Source: Alteromonas sp. BL110 (GTDB taxonomy: Bacteria; Pseudomonadota; Gammaproteobacteria; Enterobacterales; Alteromonadaceae). Taken from it: a stretch of 64,000 nucleotides of DNA. Of the stretch, positions 35,664 to 45,380 are shown piece by piece. The notes below the pieces were generated by a model. It made no database searches and was not told the DNA's origin. It saw only the letters and a program-made list of their open reading frames with translations. Within the stretch, counting starts at the first letter, position 1; the number at the start of each line of letters is the position of its first letter. Position numbers and translations under genes: made by a program. The stretch lies in the NCBI RefSeq assembly GCF_003443615.1, contig NZ_CP031967.1, positions 3,720,001-3,784,000 of the forward strand, read 5' to 3'.

Positions 35664-36896
35664 ATGAAAAACTCCATGTTAATGAAAAGTGGTCTTCCAT
35701 TAGTCATCGTGCTAGTCGCATTTATCGCCGCGACGGTTATGATCAAGTCACGTAAGCCGCCGGAACAGGTGCCCGTAGAAATCCCCGCTTTTCTTGTTGA
35801 TGCTAAGGAAGTAACAGCAGAACCCGTAAATTTTGTTGTTAAATCTCAAGGCAATGTAGTACCACAAAATAAAACATCGTTAAGTGCACAGGTCAGTGGT
35901 CAAGTGATAAGCCTGTCGAAAGTTTTTGTTGCTGGTGGAACTTTTAAAAAAGGCGACGTACTTGCCACGTTAGAGCAAGATGATTACCGCACTGACCTCA
36001 AACTAGCCGAAGCTGAATTGGCTCAAGCAAAAGCAGCCCTTCAAGAAGAAATAGCTCGCGGTAAAGTAGCCGAACAAGAATGGCGTTCAGTCAGAAACGT
36101 AGCCCCGCCTGAGTTAGGCTTAAGAAAGCCTCAATTGGCAAAAGAACAAGCCAACGTAAAAGCGGCAGAAGCTAAGTTGGAACGCGCAAAGCGAAACCTA
36201 GCTAGAACGCAAATAACTGCGCCCTATAATGGAATAGTGGTCGAGCGAAATATAGATCTTGGTCAGTTTGTTGCCATGGGATCTGTACTTGGCACTATTT
36301 ACTCTACCGATACCGCGGAAGTTAGGCTACCTATTACCGACAGCGACTTAATGTTTATTAACATTGCTGGGCAGTCTAGCGAAGGAGCACCTGTTTCATT
36401 AACAGCGACTGTTGGTGGTGTTAAACGCGTTTGGGAAGGTCAGCTGGTTCGTTCAGAAGGTATTTTGGATACAGGAAGCAGAGTGGTGTATGCCATTGTT
36501 GAGGTGCAAGACCCTTACAATTTGCAGTCCTCACACAAGTCACCGTTGCGTTTTGGTCAATTCGTTGAAGCGGAAATTACCTCCCGTCAAAACGAAGAGC
36601 TTGTTGTATTACCTCGCAGTATTTTGCGTTTAGACAATACCGTACTTACTGTAAACGATAATCGCGAAATTGAAATCATGCTTGTCGAAGTAGCCCGCAC
36701 CACAGCACAAGATGTGTTTATTCGCTCAGGTATTGCGGAAGGAAGTTTGGTGGTAACCAGCGCTGTGCCAAACCCATACGACGGAATGAAAGTGCGCCTG
36801 CCAGGTGACGAGCCCGTGCTTGCTGACACTGCTGAAGCAGATACTACCGATAGCGCGGATATCGTTGAAAGCGAATCATCGAAAGGTGACAACTAA
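35664..36896 (+). CDS. RND periplasmic adaptor (membrane fusion protein)
   Basis: 410-residue HlyD-type adaptor anchored by an N-terminal TM helix (GLPLVIVLVAFIAATVMI), not a lipoprotein. Lipoyl halves are seen at SLSAQVSGQVISLSKVFVAGGTFKKGDVLATLEQDDY and ITAPYNGIVVERNIDLGQFVAMG, separated by a coiled coil rich in Ala/Glu/Lys. The tail after about residue 385 is acidic, Asp/Ser-rich. AGGGA precedes the ATG. Its stop overlaps the permease start by one base (TAATG), so the two are co-translated. Confidence 0.93.
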   Translation: MKNSMLMKSGLPLVIVLVAFIAATVMIKSRKPPEQVPVEIPAFLVDAKEVTAEPVNFVVKSQGNVVPQNKTSLSAQVSGQVISLSKVFVAGGTFKKGDVLATLEQDDYRTDLKLAEAELAQAKAALQEEIARGKVAEQEWRSVRNVAPPELGLRKPQLAKEQANVKAAEAKLERAKRNLARTQITAPYNGIVVERNIDLGQFVAMGSVLGTIYSTDTAEVRLPITDSDLMFINIAGQSSEGAPVSLTATVGGVKRVWEGQLVRSEGILDTGSRVVYAIVEVQDPYNLQSSHKSPLRFGQFVEAEITSRQNEELVVLPRSILRLDNTVLTVNDNREIEIMLVEVARTTAQDVFIRSGIAEGSLVVTSAVPNPYDGMKVRLPGDEPVLADTAEADTTDSADIVESESSKGDN

Positions 36897-39800
36897 TGAG
36901 TCGCATCGATACCAATAAAGGCTTAATTGCTTGGTTTGCGCGTAATAATGTAGCGGCAAACTTATTAATGATCTTGCTTATCGTTGGCGGGCTGTTCAGT
37001 GCGTTCAGTATACAAAAGCAAGTGTTTCCTAGCTTCGAAATTGACGTTATAAGCGTGCGCGTTCCTTATTTAGGTGCTGCACCTCAGGAAGTAGAAGAAG
37101 GTGTGCTTCTTAAAATTGAAGAGGCCATAAAAGATTTAGAGGGCATCAAACAGCTAAACTCAACTGCCGTTGAAGGCATGGGGACGGTAAGTATTCAAGT
37201 TGAGGAAGACTACGATGTTCAGTCTCTACTTGATGAAGTAAAGGTTCAAGTTGATGCCATTCCAAGTTTTCCAGCGGATACTGAAAAGCCCGTTATATAT
37301 CGCCAAAAAATCCAACAGGACGTGATATGGCTATCGGTTTACGGTGATGCTTCTGAAAGGGAGTTAAAGGAGTTTGCTAAAGACTTACGCGATGACATTG
37401 CTAACTTGCCGGGTATATCAAGTGTTCAGGTTGTAGGTGCGAGAGATTATGAAATTTCTGTAGAACTTTCTGAAGTTGATTTGCAAAAGTACAACCTTAC
37501 GTTTGCTGATGTGGTAGCGCGTTTGAGTCAAACCAGTGTTGACTTACCAGGTGGTTCAATCCGCACGGAAAACGGCGACATACTGCTTAGAACAAAGGGG
37601 CAGGCCTATACCGGTTGGGACTTTTCCCAAATAGTATTAGTCACAAATTCAAACGGTACCCGCGTTACGTTGGGCGATGTTGCCTATATCAACGACGGCT
37701 TTATCGAAAACAATCAATATGCGCTGTTTGATGATAAACCAGCGGTTAGCTTGCGTGTGCAGGCTGTGGGCGATCAAAATGCCTTGGAAATTTCTGAGCA
37801 AGTTAACAATTACGTTGATAGTCAAAAATCGGAGTTTCCCGCGCATATTACTGCCGATACGTGGGGCGATAGCTCATTCTATTTAGCTGACCGACTTAAC
37901 ATGATGCTTGAAAACATGTTCTTCGGTGCGCTGCTTGTATTTTTAGTGCTTTCACTGTTTTTGAAAATTAAGCTCGCGTTTTGGGTCATCGTGGGCTTGC
38001 CAGTCTGCTTCCTTGGCACCTTACTTGTAATGCCGTTAGATATGGTTGGCGTGTCCATCAACATGCTTAGTCTATTTGCATTCATTCTTGTATTGGGGAT
38101 TGTGGTAGATGACGCAATTATCATGGGTGAATCGGCTTACTCTGAAATAGATAAAAAAGGACACAGTGCTGATAACGTTATTGCGGGCGTTAAAAAAGTT
38201 GCTATGCCTGCAACTTTTGGTGTTTTAACCACTATTGCCGCGTTTTCACCCATGCTTATGGTATCCGGGCCGTTCGGCATTATTTGGAAAACCATCGGTA
38301 TGGTGGTGATTGTTTGTCTTATTTTCTCGCTTATTGAATCGAAGTTAATCCTGCCGGCTCACTTGGTGCACATGAAGCTTAAGCCTTATGACCCGGAAAA
38401 AGCCAACGCGTTCCAAAAGTTCCGAGACTTCTTTAGCGAAGGTATAAAGACATTTATTAATAACAAATACGCGCCGTTTTTAGCAAAAGCGATACGCAAT
38501 CGCTATACAACAGTGGCCGTGTTTTTGGCCATGCTTATTCTTACTGTAGGGCTATTTGGTGGCGGGATCGTGCGCTTTGTGTTCTTCCCGAATATCCCAA
38601 GTGACTTTATGATGGCCAGCTTTGAGTTAGAGCCCGGCTCCTCACTAGAGCAGCGCGACAAGGTGCTCACTACACTTCGTGAAGCTATGCACCGTATGGA
38701 TGACAAAGTCGCGGAAGAGACGGGCGAAAATGTCATTAAGCACGCTATCGCCTTTGACAATGGTAACTTAGGTGGTGAAATTTTTGCTGAGCTTACGAAA
38801 GGTGAAACCCGCACGCTAACTGATTTTGAAATTCAGGATATGTGGCGTCAAGAGGTCCCTGAAATTCCGGGAGTGAAGTCATTTAATATTAGCTCTCCGG
38901 GTGGTCCTGGCGGCGGCTCTGACCTTAGCTTTGAATTTAGCTCCAGCGATATTAAAGCATTGCGAGCTATTAGTGATGACATAAAAGAGGCTTTAGATAA
39001 ATACGAAGGCGTTACGGATATCAACGATACTTTTTCAGGCGGTAGCGAAGAAATTCAGCTAGCACTGAAACCTCAGGCCGATGCGTTAGGCATTTCACTT
39101 CGCGATTTAGGCCAGCAAGTTCGCTTTGGCTTTTACGGTGCAGAAGTGCAGCGTATTCAGCGTGATGATGAAGAAATAAAAGTCATGGTACGCTACCCGA
39201 AAGCGGAGCGCAGCTCTATTGAACACCTTGAAAACATGCGTGTTCGCGCGCCAAACGGTCAAGAAATTCCGTTCGAGCAAGTGGCTACATTCACTGTAGG
39301 CCAAGGTTTCGATTCAATTATTCGTGTAGATGGTAAACGTTCAGTCACCGTAACGGGAGTCGTGGATAAAGCATTGCTTGACCCGTCAGAAGTGACTAAC
39401 GATGTGATTGAAAACTTAATGCCAGACCTACTAGCCCGCTATCCAAGTGTTGAGTTTCAGCTTCAAGGAAATTCAAAAGAGCAGGCTGATGCTATGTTTA
39501 GTTTAATGCAGGGACTCTTGTTTGCGTTATTTGCTATTTATGCCTTACTCGCCATCCCGCTTAAATCTTATAGCCAACCCTTGATAATCATGTCGGTGAT
39601 CCCTTTTGGTATTGTTGGCGCCATAGTCGGTCATTTGGTATTGGGCATGGCGGTTAGCGTTCTGTCTGTCTGCGGCATCATCGCCTTATCAGGTGTTGTG
39701 GTGAACGATAGCTTGATTATGGTGGACTTTGTGAATCGCGCGCGTAAAGAAGGCATGTCGCTTATGGATGCGGCTATTAGTGCTGGTACGCAGCGTTTTA

Positions 39801-40030
39801 GAGCTATCATCCTGACTTCATTAACAACTTTTATGGGGCTCATGCCGATAGTGTTCGAGCGCAGCCTACAGGCTCAGGTTGTTATTCCAATGGCGGTTTC
39901 TCTGGCCTTTGGTATTTTATTTGCCACGGTGATCACCTTGCTGCTTGTTCCTGCGCTGTACTTAATTCTAAACGACATTAAAAATGTGTTTAAAGGTCGA
40001 AAACACGCAGAACTTACGACAGAAAGCTAA
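36896..40030 (+). CDS. RND-family efflux permease
   Basis: 1044-residue proton-driven exporter of the AcrB superfamily. First TM in IAWFARNNVAANLLMILLIVGGLF, porter start FPSFEIDVISVRVPYLGAAPQEVEEGV, TM4 GIVVDDAIIMGESAYSEID with both proton-relay aspartates, and the second half AIYALLAIPLKSYSQPLIIMSVIPFGIVGA and VVVNDSLIMVDFVNRARKEG. The sequence differs from the other two RND permeases here and falls nearer the less-studied NNVAANLLM group, whose substrates are largely unknown. No outer-membrane factor gene adjoins. Confidence 0.94.
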   Translation: MSRIDTNKGLIAWFARNNVAANLLMILLIVGGLFSAFSIQKQVFPSFEIDVISVRVPYLGAAPQEVEEGVLLKIEEAIKDLEGIKQLNSTAVEGMGTVSIQVEEDYDVQSLLDEVKVQVDAIPSFPADTEKPVIYRQKIQQDVIWLSVYGDASERELKEFAKDLRDDIANLPGISSVQVVGARDYEISVELSEVDLQKYNLTFADVVARLSQTSVDLPGGSIRTENGDILLRTKGQAYTGWDFSQIVLVTNSNGTRVTLGDVAYINDGFIENNQYALFDDKPAVSLRVQAVGDQNALEISEQVNNYVDSQKSEFPAHITADTWGDSSFYLADRLNMMLENMFFGALLVFLVLSLFLKIKLAFWVIVGLPVCFLGTLLVMPLDMVGVSINMLSLFAFILVLGIVVDDAIIMGESAYSEIDKKGHSADNVIAGVKKVAMPATFGVLTTIAAFSPMLMVSGPFGIIWKTIGMVVIVCLIFSLIESKLILPAHLVHMKLKPYDPEKANAFQKFRDFFSEGIKTFINNKYAPFLAKAIRNRYTTVAVFLAMLILTVGLFGGGIVRFVFFPNIPSDFMMASFELEPGSSLEQRDKVLTTLREAMHRMDDKVAEETGENVIKHAIAFDNGNLGGEIFAELTKGETRTLTDFEIQDMWRQEVPEIPGVKSFNISSPGGPGGGSDLSFEFSSSDIKALRAISDDIKEALDKYEGVTDINDTFSGGSEEIQLALKPQADALGISLRDLGQQVRFGFYGAEVQRIQRDDEEIKVMVRYPKAERSSIEHLENMRVRAPNGQEIPFEQVATFTVGQGFDSIIRVDGKRSVTVTGVVDKALLDPSEVTNDVIENLMPDLLARYPSVEFQLQGNSKEQADAMFSLMQGLLFALFAIYALLAIPLKSYSQPLIIMSVIPFGIVGAIVGHLVLGMAVSVLSVCGIIALSGVVVNDSLIMVDFVNRARKEGMSLMDAAISAGTQRFRAIILTSLTTFMGLMPIVFERSLQAQVVIPMAVSLAFGILFATVITLLLVPALYLILNDIKNVFKGRKHAELTTES

Positions 40031-40078
40031 ATAGACGATGCCGGGTAACACCGGCATTTTCTTTTAAGGACTGACAAA

Positions 40079-42241
40079 ATGAAGAAAAATCTAATTTACG
40101 CTGCGGTAGTTGCTGCATCTGCAGGCTTAACCTTTGCCTGCACTAGTTCAAATACCGCTAATACTAATTTGGTTGAAAATGAAACCCAAAGCCTTGCTAT
40201 GCCAAAGTTACCTAGTTACCCAGCAACTAAAACCGTTGCGCAGCAAGATAACTATCACGGCACTATGGTAAGCGACCCTTATCGTTGGTTAGAAGACGAA
40301 AAGAGCGAAGAAGTTAAAGCTTGGGTCGAATCGCAAAACACTTTGGCTCGCCCTTATTTAGCAAATTTACCCTCTAGAGAGCTTTACAAAGAGCGCTTAA
40401 CTACCTTGTGGGATTATGAAAAGTATTCGACACCTTACATGGTGAACGGCAAGCTGTTTTATTCTTATAACGACGGCCTGCAAAATCAATACGTACTTTA
40501 TATGTCCGACGGCGTGAACGGTGAACCTGAAGTACTTATCGATCCGAATACATTGAGTGATGACGGCACCGTGTCAATGGCGTCGACTGAACTCAGCCCT
40601 AAAGCGTCTTATCTTGCCTATATGCTGTCTGATGGCGGCACCGACTGGAAAACCATCCACGTTCGTAACACCAGCAGTAAAACAGACTTAACCGATACCA
40701 TTGAAGGCATTAAGTTTTCAAATATCGCATGGCTTCCCGATGAAAGTGGTTTTTTCTATTCTCGTTACCCACAAAATGAGGCGGGTAAATACGATGATAG
40801 TCAAACTGTATCTATCTATTTTCACGCTATAGGTACAGAGCAAACTGCAGATAAAAAAATCTTTGCATTTGAGAATAAACCCACTTGGAACCCATATCCA
40901 TCAGTTGTGCAAGATGGAGATACCTTGCTTATATCCGTATTTGAGGGATATCAGGCTAATGGGGTTTATGCTAAATCTCTTGAAACAGAAAAAAGTGAGC
41001 TAGTTCCCGTTTTCGATAAATGGGATGGACGATACGATTTAATCGGCGAACACAAAGATGCGCTATTTTTTAAGTCTACCGCGGGCGCGCCAACTGGCAA
41101 GGTTATCAAAGTCAAATATGATGGTGGTGTTAAAGAAACAGGCACTGTAATTGAAAGTACCGCAGATACCTTGTCTAGTGTTTCACTTTTAGGAGAAAAG
41201 CTTTTTGCTCAGTACCTAAAAGACGTAAAAGGGCAAGTGAGTGTCTTTGATTTAAGCGGCAAAAAAGTTGATGAAATTGCGTTTTCCGATATCGGTAGCG
41301 TGAGCGGTTTTTATGGCGGTAAAAACGCAGATACCACTTTTTATAAACTTACTGGGTTTACTAACCCGGGTCAGGTCTATGCCTATAACGTTGAAAGTGG
41401 TGAGTCATCACTATTTAAAACTATCAACACGGGTATTAACTACGACGACTATGAAACCAAGCAGGTGTTTTATACCAGTAAAGACGGCACTAAAGTTCCC
41501 ATGTTTCTTGTGCACAAGAAAGGGTTGAAGCTAGACGGAAACAACAAAACCCTATTGTACGGTTATGGTGGTTTTAATATCTCACTGCTTCCACGGTATT
41601 CAGTGTCACGCATGGTTTGGGTAGAGCAAGGCAACGTGCTGGCTATCGCAAACTTACGAGGTGGTGGTGAATATGGACAGCAGTGGCACAAGGCTGGTAC
41701 TAAGCTTAACAAGCAAAACGTTTTTGATGACTTTATTGCGGCAGGTGAGTATTTAGTTGAAAGTGGCTATACCAACCCAGACAAAATGGGTATTCAAGGT
41801 GGCTCAAATGGTGGCTTACTTGTGGGCGCAACACTTACCCAGCGACCTGATCTCTTCTCTGCAGCACTACCTGCAGTGGGCGTGTTAGACATGCTTCGCT
41901 ACCACACGCCCAGTGCGAACGCCCGCGCTTGGTCTTCCGATTACGGCTTAAGTGAAAACAAAGACGAGTTTGATGCGCTTTATGCTTATTCGCCACTTCA
42001 CAATACTCAACCTGGCACTTGCTATCCGGCCACATTGGTAACAACAGGTGATCACGATGACAGAGTAGTACCGTGGCATAGCTATAAGTTCGCCGCGCAA
42101 TTACAGGCAGATCAAGGATGTGATAACCCAGTACTTCTTCGTGTAGAAACCCGCGCGGGTCACGGCGCAGGTACGCCTACGTGGATGCGAATTGAGGGGT
42201 ATGCCGACCAGTGGGCGTTTTTAGAATCGGCGCTTAATTAA
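40079..42241 (+). CDS. Prolyl oligopeptidase (S9A), lipoprotein
   Basis: Serine endopeptidase cleaving short peptides after proline. 720 residues. Signal with lipobox (GLTFAC, Cys at about residue 21) predicts membrane attachment. Beta-propeller domain from about 80 to 440 begins with the family's YHGTMVSDPYRWLEDEKSEEVKAWVE. The hydrolase domain carries the nucleophile in GIQGGSNGGLLVG, the Asp in GDHDDRVVPWHS and the His in RAGHGAGTP. It lies 48 nt after the RND operon but is probably transcribed from its own promoter or by read-through, and ends at a strong terminator. Confidence 0.95.
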   Translation: MKKNLIYAAVVAASAGLTFACTSSNTANTNLVENETQSLAMPKLPSYPATKTVAQQDNYHGTMVSDPYRWLEDEKSEEVKAWVESQNTLARPYLANLPSRELYKERLTTLWDYEKYSTPYMVNGKLFYSYNDGLQNQYVLYMSDGVNGEPEVLIDPNTLSDDGTVSMASTELSPKASYLAYMLSDGGTDWKTIHVRNTSSKTDLTDTIEGIKFSNIAWLPDESGFFYSRYPQNEAGKYDDSQTVSIYFHAIGTEQTADKKIFAFENKPTWNPYPSVVQDGDTLLISVFEGYQANGVYAKSLETEKSELVPVFDKWDGRYDLIGEHKDALFFKSTAGAPTGKVIKVKYDGGVKETGTVIESTADTLSSVSLLGEKLFAQYLKDVKGQVSVFDLSGKKVDEIAFSDIGSVSGFYGGKNADTTFYKLTGFTNPGQVYAYNVESGESSLFKTINTGINYDDYETKQVFYTSKDGTKVPMFLVHKKGLKLDGNNKTLLYGYGGFNISLLPRYSVSRMVWVEQGNVLAIANLRGGGEYGQQWHKAGTKLNKQNVFDDFIAAGEYLVESGYTNPDKMGIQGGSNGGLLVGATLTQRPDLFSAALPAVGVLDMLRYHTPSANARAWSSDYGLSENKDEFDALYAYSPLHNTQPGTCYPATLVTTGDHDDRVVPWHSYKFAAQLQADQGCDNPVLLRVETRAGHGAGTPTWMRIEGYADQWAFLESALN

Positions 42242-42265
42242 CTTCTCATTATTTCGAAAGAAAAC

Positions 42266-42291
42266 AAGCCGCTGTAAAAAGCGGCTTTTTT
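42266..42291 (+). terminator. Terminator of the prolyl oligopeptidase gene
   Basis: Stem AAGCCGCT / AGCGGCTT with a 6-nt loop and a six-T tail. Confidence 0.9.
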
Positions 42292-42394
42292 GTTTGCATT
42301 TTAGACAAATGACCATATACTGTATAAATATCAGTATGGTTTATTTTGAGTCTTATTCGGTTGGGCTACGTCGCACAACCTTTAGGAGAAAATT

Positions 42395-42751
42395 ATGCAA
42401 ACAGGCATTAAAGCGGTTGATCAACTTATTTCAAAACACGGCATTATGGCTGATTTAGGTGCAGACACGTTTCAACGCCGCGCTCGCCTTACAGGGGGCG
42501 ATGAGCGCGCAAACGCACTGCCTTTTTGTATGTATCAAAAAGTGGCACACGCCCCTTTATCAAAGCAATTTACCGTGCACCATTTTTATATGCCCGCAAA
42601 TAAAGGAAAGTTAGCGAGCTTTTTGTTTGATGAAAAAGGGCATTTGATAGAGCAAGTCTACTATCAAAAAGTCGCTCGCTGGGTGCAAGTGTGTAGAAAA
42701 CTACAGCAGTTAGTGCAGGTGCCAACCTCAGACGTTCACATGGCGGCGTAA
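42395..42751 (+). CDS. Small cytosolic protein of unknown function
   Basis: I do not recognise it. 118 residues, basic, no signal peptide or membrane segment. The core reads as an alpha-beta protein: helix GIKAVDQLISKHG, strands around QFTVHHFYMPA and KLASFLFDEKGHLIEQVYYQK, helix WVQVCRKLQQL. An AGGAGA ribosome site precedes the ATG at good distance and a strong terminator follows, so it is a real, separately transcribed gene. An incomplete LexA-like sequence lies about 70 nt upstream (see findings). Confidence 0.75.
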   Translation: MQTGIKAVDQLISKHGIMADLGADTFQRRARLTGGDERANALPFCMYQKVAHAPLSKQFTVHHFYMPANKGKLASFLFDEKGHLIEQVYYQKVARWVQVCRKLQQLVQVPTSDVHMAA

Positions 42752-42760
42752 AAGACATAA

Positions 42761-42794
42761 AAAAGCGGTGCCGTTTTTTAACGGCACCGCTTTT
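42761..42794. terminator. Bidirectional terminator between the unknown gene and the TonB receptor
   Basis: Perfect 15-bp stem AAAAGCGGTGCCGTT / AACGGCACCGCTTTT with a TTTT loop, between convergent genes. Confidence 0.95.
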
Positions 42795-42840
42795 CATAAA
42801 TAATGTAGCTACTGTAAATAAAGTTGCTACTTATCTTTGC

Positions 42841-45117
42841 TTAATAGTAAGTGTACTTGAACTCAACACCCCAAACGCGAGGCTCATTTACGATACCTGT
42901 GAGGTTGTTGAAGTCGATTGCACCTTTAACGTTATCTTCGTCAGTAATGTTACGACCAAATAGCGCTACAGTGTAATTGTGCGCGAAGTTTTCGTAACCA
43001 ATGCGTAGGCCGCCTTCAAAGTTGTCGTCAGTAGTGAACTCAACTGCTTCGTAAAGGAAGATGTTGGTTTCACCCTGGAACGCCCAATCAGTAAATACAA
43101 AGAATTCACCGTCATCACCCATAGGGATGGTGTAGCGTGCTGTGAAGTTGAAGATAGACTCTGGCGCCTGTGGGAATGGGTTGCCGTCGATCGAAGCAAC
43201 AAACCCGTCTGGACGAGGGTCAGTTACAGTACAGTTACCGGTAAAACCATCAGCAGCGCTTGTACCACACGGAGAAACAGTCAATGAATCATCTTTAATC
43301 TCAGTGTGGTTGTAGCTGTAACCTGCTGTAAACGTAAGCTCATCAGTAGCAAGCCACTGTGCGTCTACTTCAAAACCGTAGGCTTCACCTTTGTCTGCGT
43401 TTACAAGCGCAGTAAAGTTGTTGCCACCACCAATGGCTGAGAACTGCATGTCATCAACAGTATAGTAGAACGCGGCTGCGTTTAGGCGTAATGAATCGTC
43501 GAACAAGTCAGACTTGATACCAAGTTCAAAAGAGTTGATGGTTTCAGCGTCTGCGACGGAAGGCGAGCCTTCAAATGCAACGTCACGACCTTGAATTGTT
43601 TGTGCACGGAAGCCGTTAGCATAGCGAGCAAAAACAGACATATCATCAGTAACGCGATAGTTTGCGCTTAGTTCAAAGCTAGTTTGACCGTCGTCTACAT
43701 CAATGTTTTCGTAGTCTTGTACTTCAGCTGCGCCTATCACTAACGCGAAGCCGTTAACGTTTTGATCACCAACCACTAGGCTCTTAGAGTCATGTGTATA
43801 GCGAATACCGCCCGTTACATTGAGCTTCTCGTTTACTTGATAAGACGTTTGGCCAAATACTGCCCATGTTTGGTTCTCATGGAATACAGTGGTTGCACCA
43901 AAGAAGCCGTCGATGCTGGTAACGTTAAACGATGCATCGTAGTAGAAAGCACCTAGCTGCCAGTTCAAGGCATCAGTCGTGTTGCTAGCAAATCTAAACT
44001 CTTGCGTATACTGTTCTAGATCGTCAAGGTTATCTTGCGTTACCGCTGAGAAAGGAATGAAGCCAGGGCCTGATGTACCATCGGCACGATTAAAGCCACC
44101 ATCAACATCACCTAGGCTTGAACCGTCAGCAGTCTCAATAGCTGAGATAGACGTGAATGTAACCTCATCCATGTCGTACTCTAGTTTAAGTGACGCACCA
44201 AAACCGTCGTACTCTTGTGGGTTGTTATCAATACCATCGCCCTGCAGGTCGCCATCGTAGTATACGGTCTCGCGATCGTAATTAGCGTTAAGCTCGTTGC
44301 TACCTTTAGTAAATACATTAGCGCGGAAAATAGAGGCTGTACCTTCAAGCTCACGGCCGTGTACGTTTAATAGGGCAGAGAAGTCAGCTGATGGTTCCCA
44401 AAGAAGCTGTAGACGATAGGCTTTTTCGTCGTAGCCACCAATGGCATCGTTTTCGCCTGTGAAGGCATTATCAATGTAGTCATCACGTTCTTGCGATAGC
44501 AATGATAAACGGGCAGAAAGCTCGTCAGTAAGGCCGCCGCTAATCGCGCCTTCAAAATTCATAGTTCCATATGAACCAAAGCCAGCTTTCGCATAGCCTT
44601 CTACATCTTGTGTAGGTTTAACGGTGTCAAATTTAATAATACCGGCTGTGGTGTTACGGCCGAATAACGTGCCTTGTGGACCACGAAGTACTTCAACTTG
44701 TTGTACGTCAAAAAGCGGGAAGCTTTTTAGTACCACATTTTCCATTACCACTTCATCCATGATAATAGAAACAGGCTGTGATGCAGCTAGGTCAAAATCG
44801 GTATTACCTAACCCGCGAATGTAGAAGCGTGGTGCAACACGACCGTTTGAAGACTCAGCGTAAAGGCCTGGAACGCGAACCGCTAAAGCAAGAATATCTT
44901 CACCGCCTGAGAATAGGCTTTCGAATTTTTCACCGCTTAATGTCGCAACAGAAATAGGGACTTCCTGAATAGACTGGGTACGCTTTTGTGCGGTAACGGT
45001 AATTTGTTCAAGTGAGGCTTCTTTTTTTTCTGTCGATGCGGCCTCTTGAGCAAGAACTGAAGAGCTGAACGCAGCACTAACAGCTAACGCTAGTGTGGCG
45101 ATTTTATGTGTTCTCAT
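42841..45117 (-). CDS. TonB-dependent outer-membrane receptor
   Basis: Energised outer-membrane importer of 758 residues. Signal peptide ends at VLAQ (about residue 24). A TonB-box-like EQITVTAQKR follows, then the plug with IQEVPISVATLSGEKFE, RVAPRFYIRGLGN, DVQQVEVLRGPQGTLFGRNTTAG. The barrel ends in an aromatic-rich C-terminus (WGVEFKYTYY). These features place it in the large family of iron-complex and carbohydrate or other nutrient receptors of marine bacteria. No Fur box is visible upstream, which argues mildly against iron uptake; substrate unknown. Confidence 0.93.
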   Translation of the reverse strand: MRTHKIATLALAVSAAFSSSVLAQEAASTEKKEASLEQITVTAQKRTQSIQEVPISVATLSGEKFESLFSGGEDILALAVRVPGLYAESSNGRVAPRFYIRGLGNTDFDLAASQPVSIIMDEVVMENVVLKSFPLFDVQQVEVLRGPQGTLFGRNTTAGIIKFDTVKPTQDVEGYAKAGFGSYGTMNFEGAISGGLTDELSARLSLLSQERDDYIDNAFTGENDAIGGYDEKAYRLQLLWEPSADFSALLNVHGRELEGTASIFRANVFTKGSNELNANYDRETVYYDGDLQGDGIDNNPQEYDGFGASLKLEYDMDEVTFTSISAIETADGSSLGDVDGGFNRADGTSGPGFIPFSAVTQDNLDDLEQYTQEFRFASNTTDALNWQLGAFYYDASFNVTSIDGFFGATTVFHENQTWAVFGQTSYQVNEKLNVTGGIRYTHDSKSLVVGDQNVNGFALVIGAAEVQDYENIDVDDGQTSFELSANYRVTDDMSVFARYANGFRAQTIQGRDVAFEGSPSVADAETINSFELGIKSDLFDDSLRLNAAAFYYTVDDMQFSAIGGGNNFTALVNADKGEAYGFEVDAQWLATDELTFTAGYSYNHTEIKDDSLTVSPCGTSAADGFTGNCTVTDPRPDGFVASIDGNPFPQAPESIFNFTARYTIPMGDDGEFFVFTDWAFQGETNIFLYEAVEFTTDDNFEGGLRIGYENFAHNYTVALFGRNITDEDNVKGAIDFNNLTGIVNEPRVWGVEFKYTYY

Positions 45118-45380
45118 GTTTCCACCAAGATGATTTTAAAATTATACTTTTGTAGTGTTTTTAGCACAAAAATAATCGATTCATGCTTGGCGCTGCATTT
45201 TACACAAACTTTGACACAAAAACTTCAAATTTGTGCAACAGAACGCGCATTCTCATCATAAATGCACAATATTAGTTAGATTGCATATGCTTGAAACGCC
45301 TTAATGCACAGGCATGAAACATATTAAAGCAAATAAAGATACTTAATGGTGCGCTTTATATAGCGATGTTCGGTAAGTGA

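Noticed and set aside
45118..45380. Fur box before the TonB-dependent receptor
   Set aside because: I searched the gap on both strands for ATAAT/ATTAT-rich 7-1-7 patterns and found none worth reporting, so iron regulation is not claimed.
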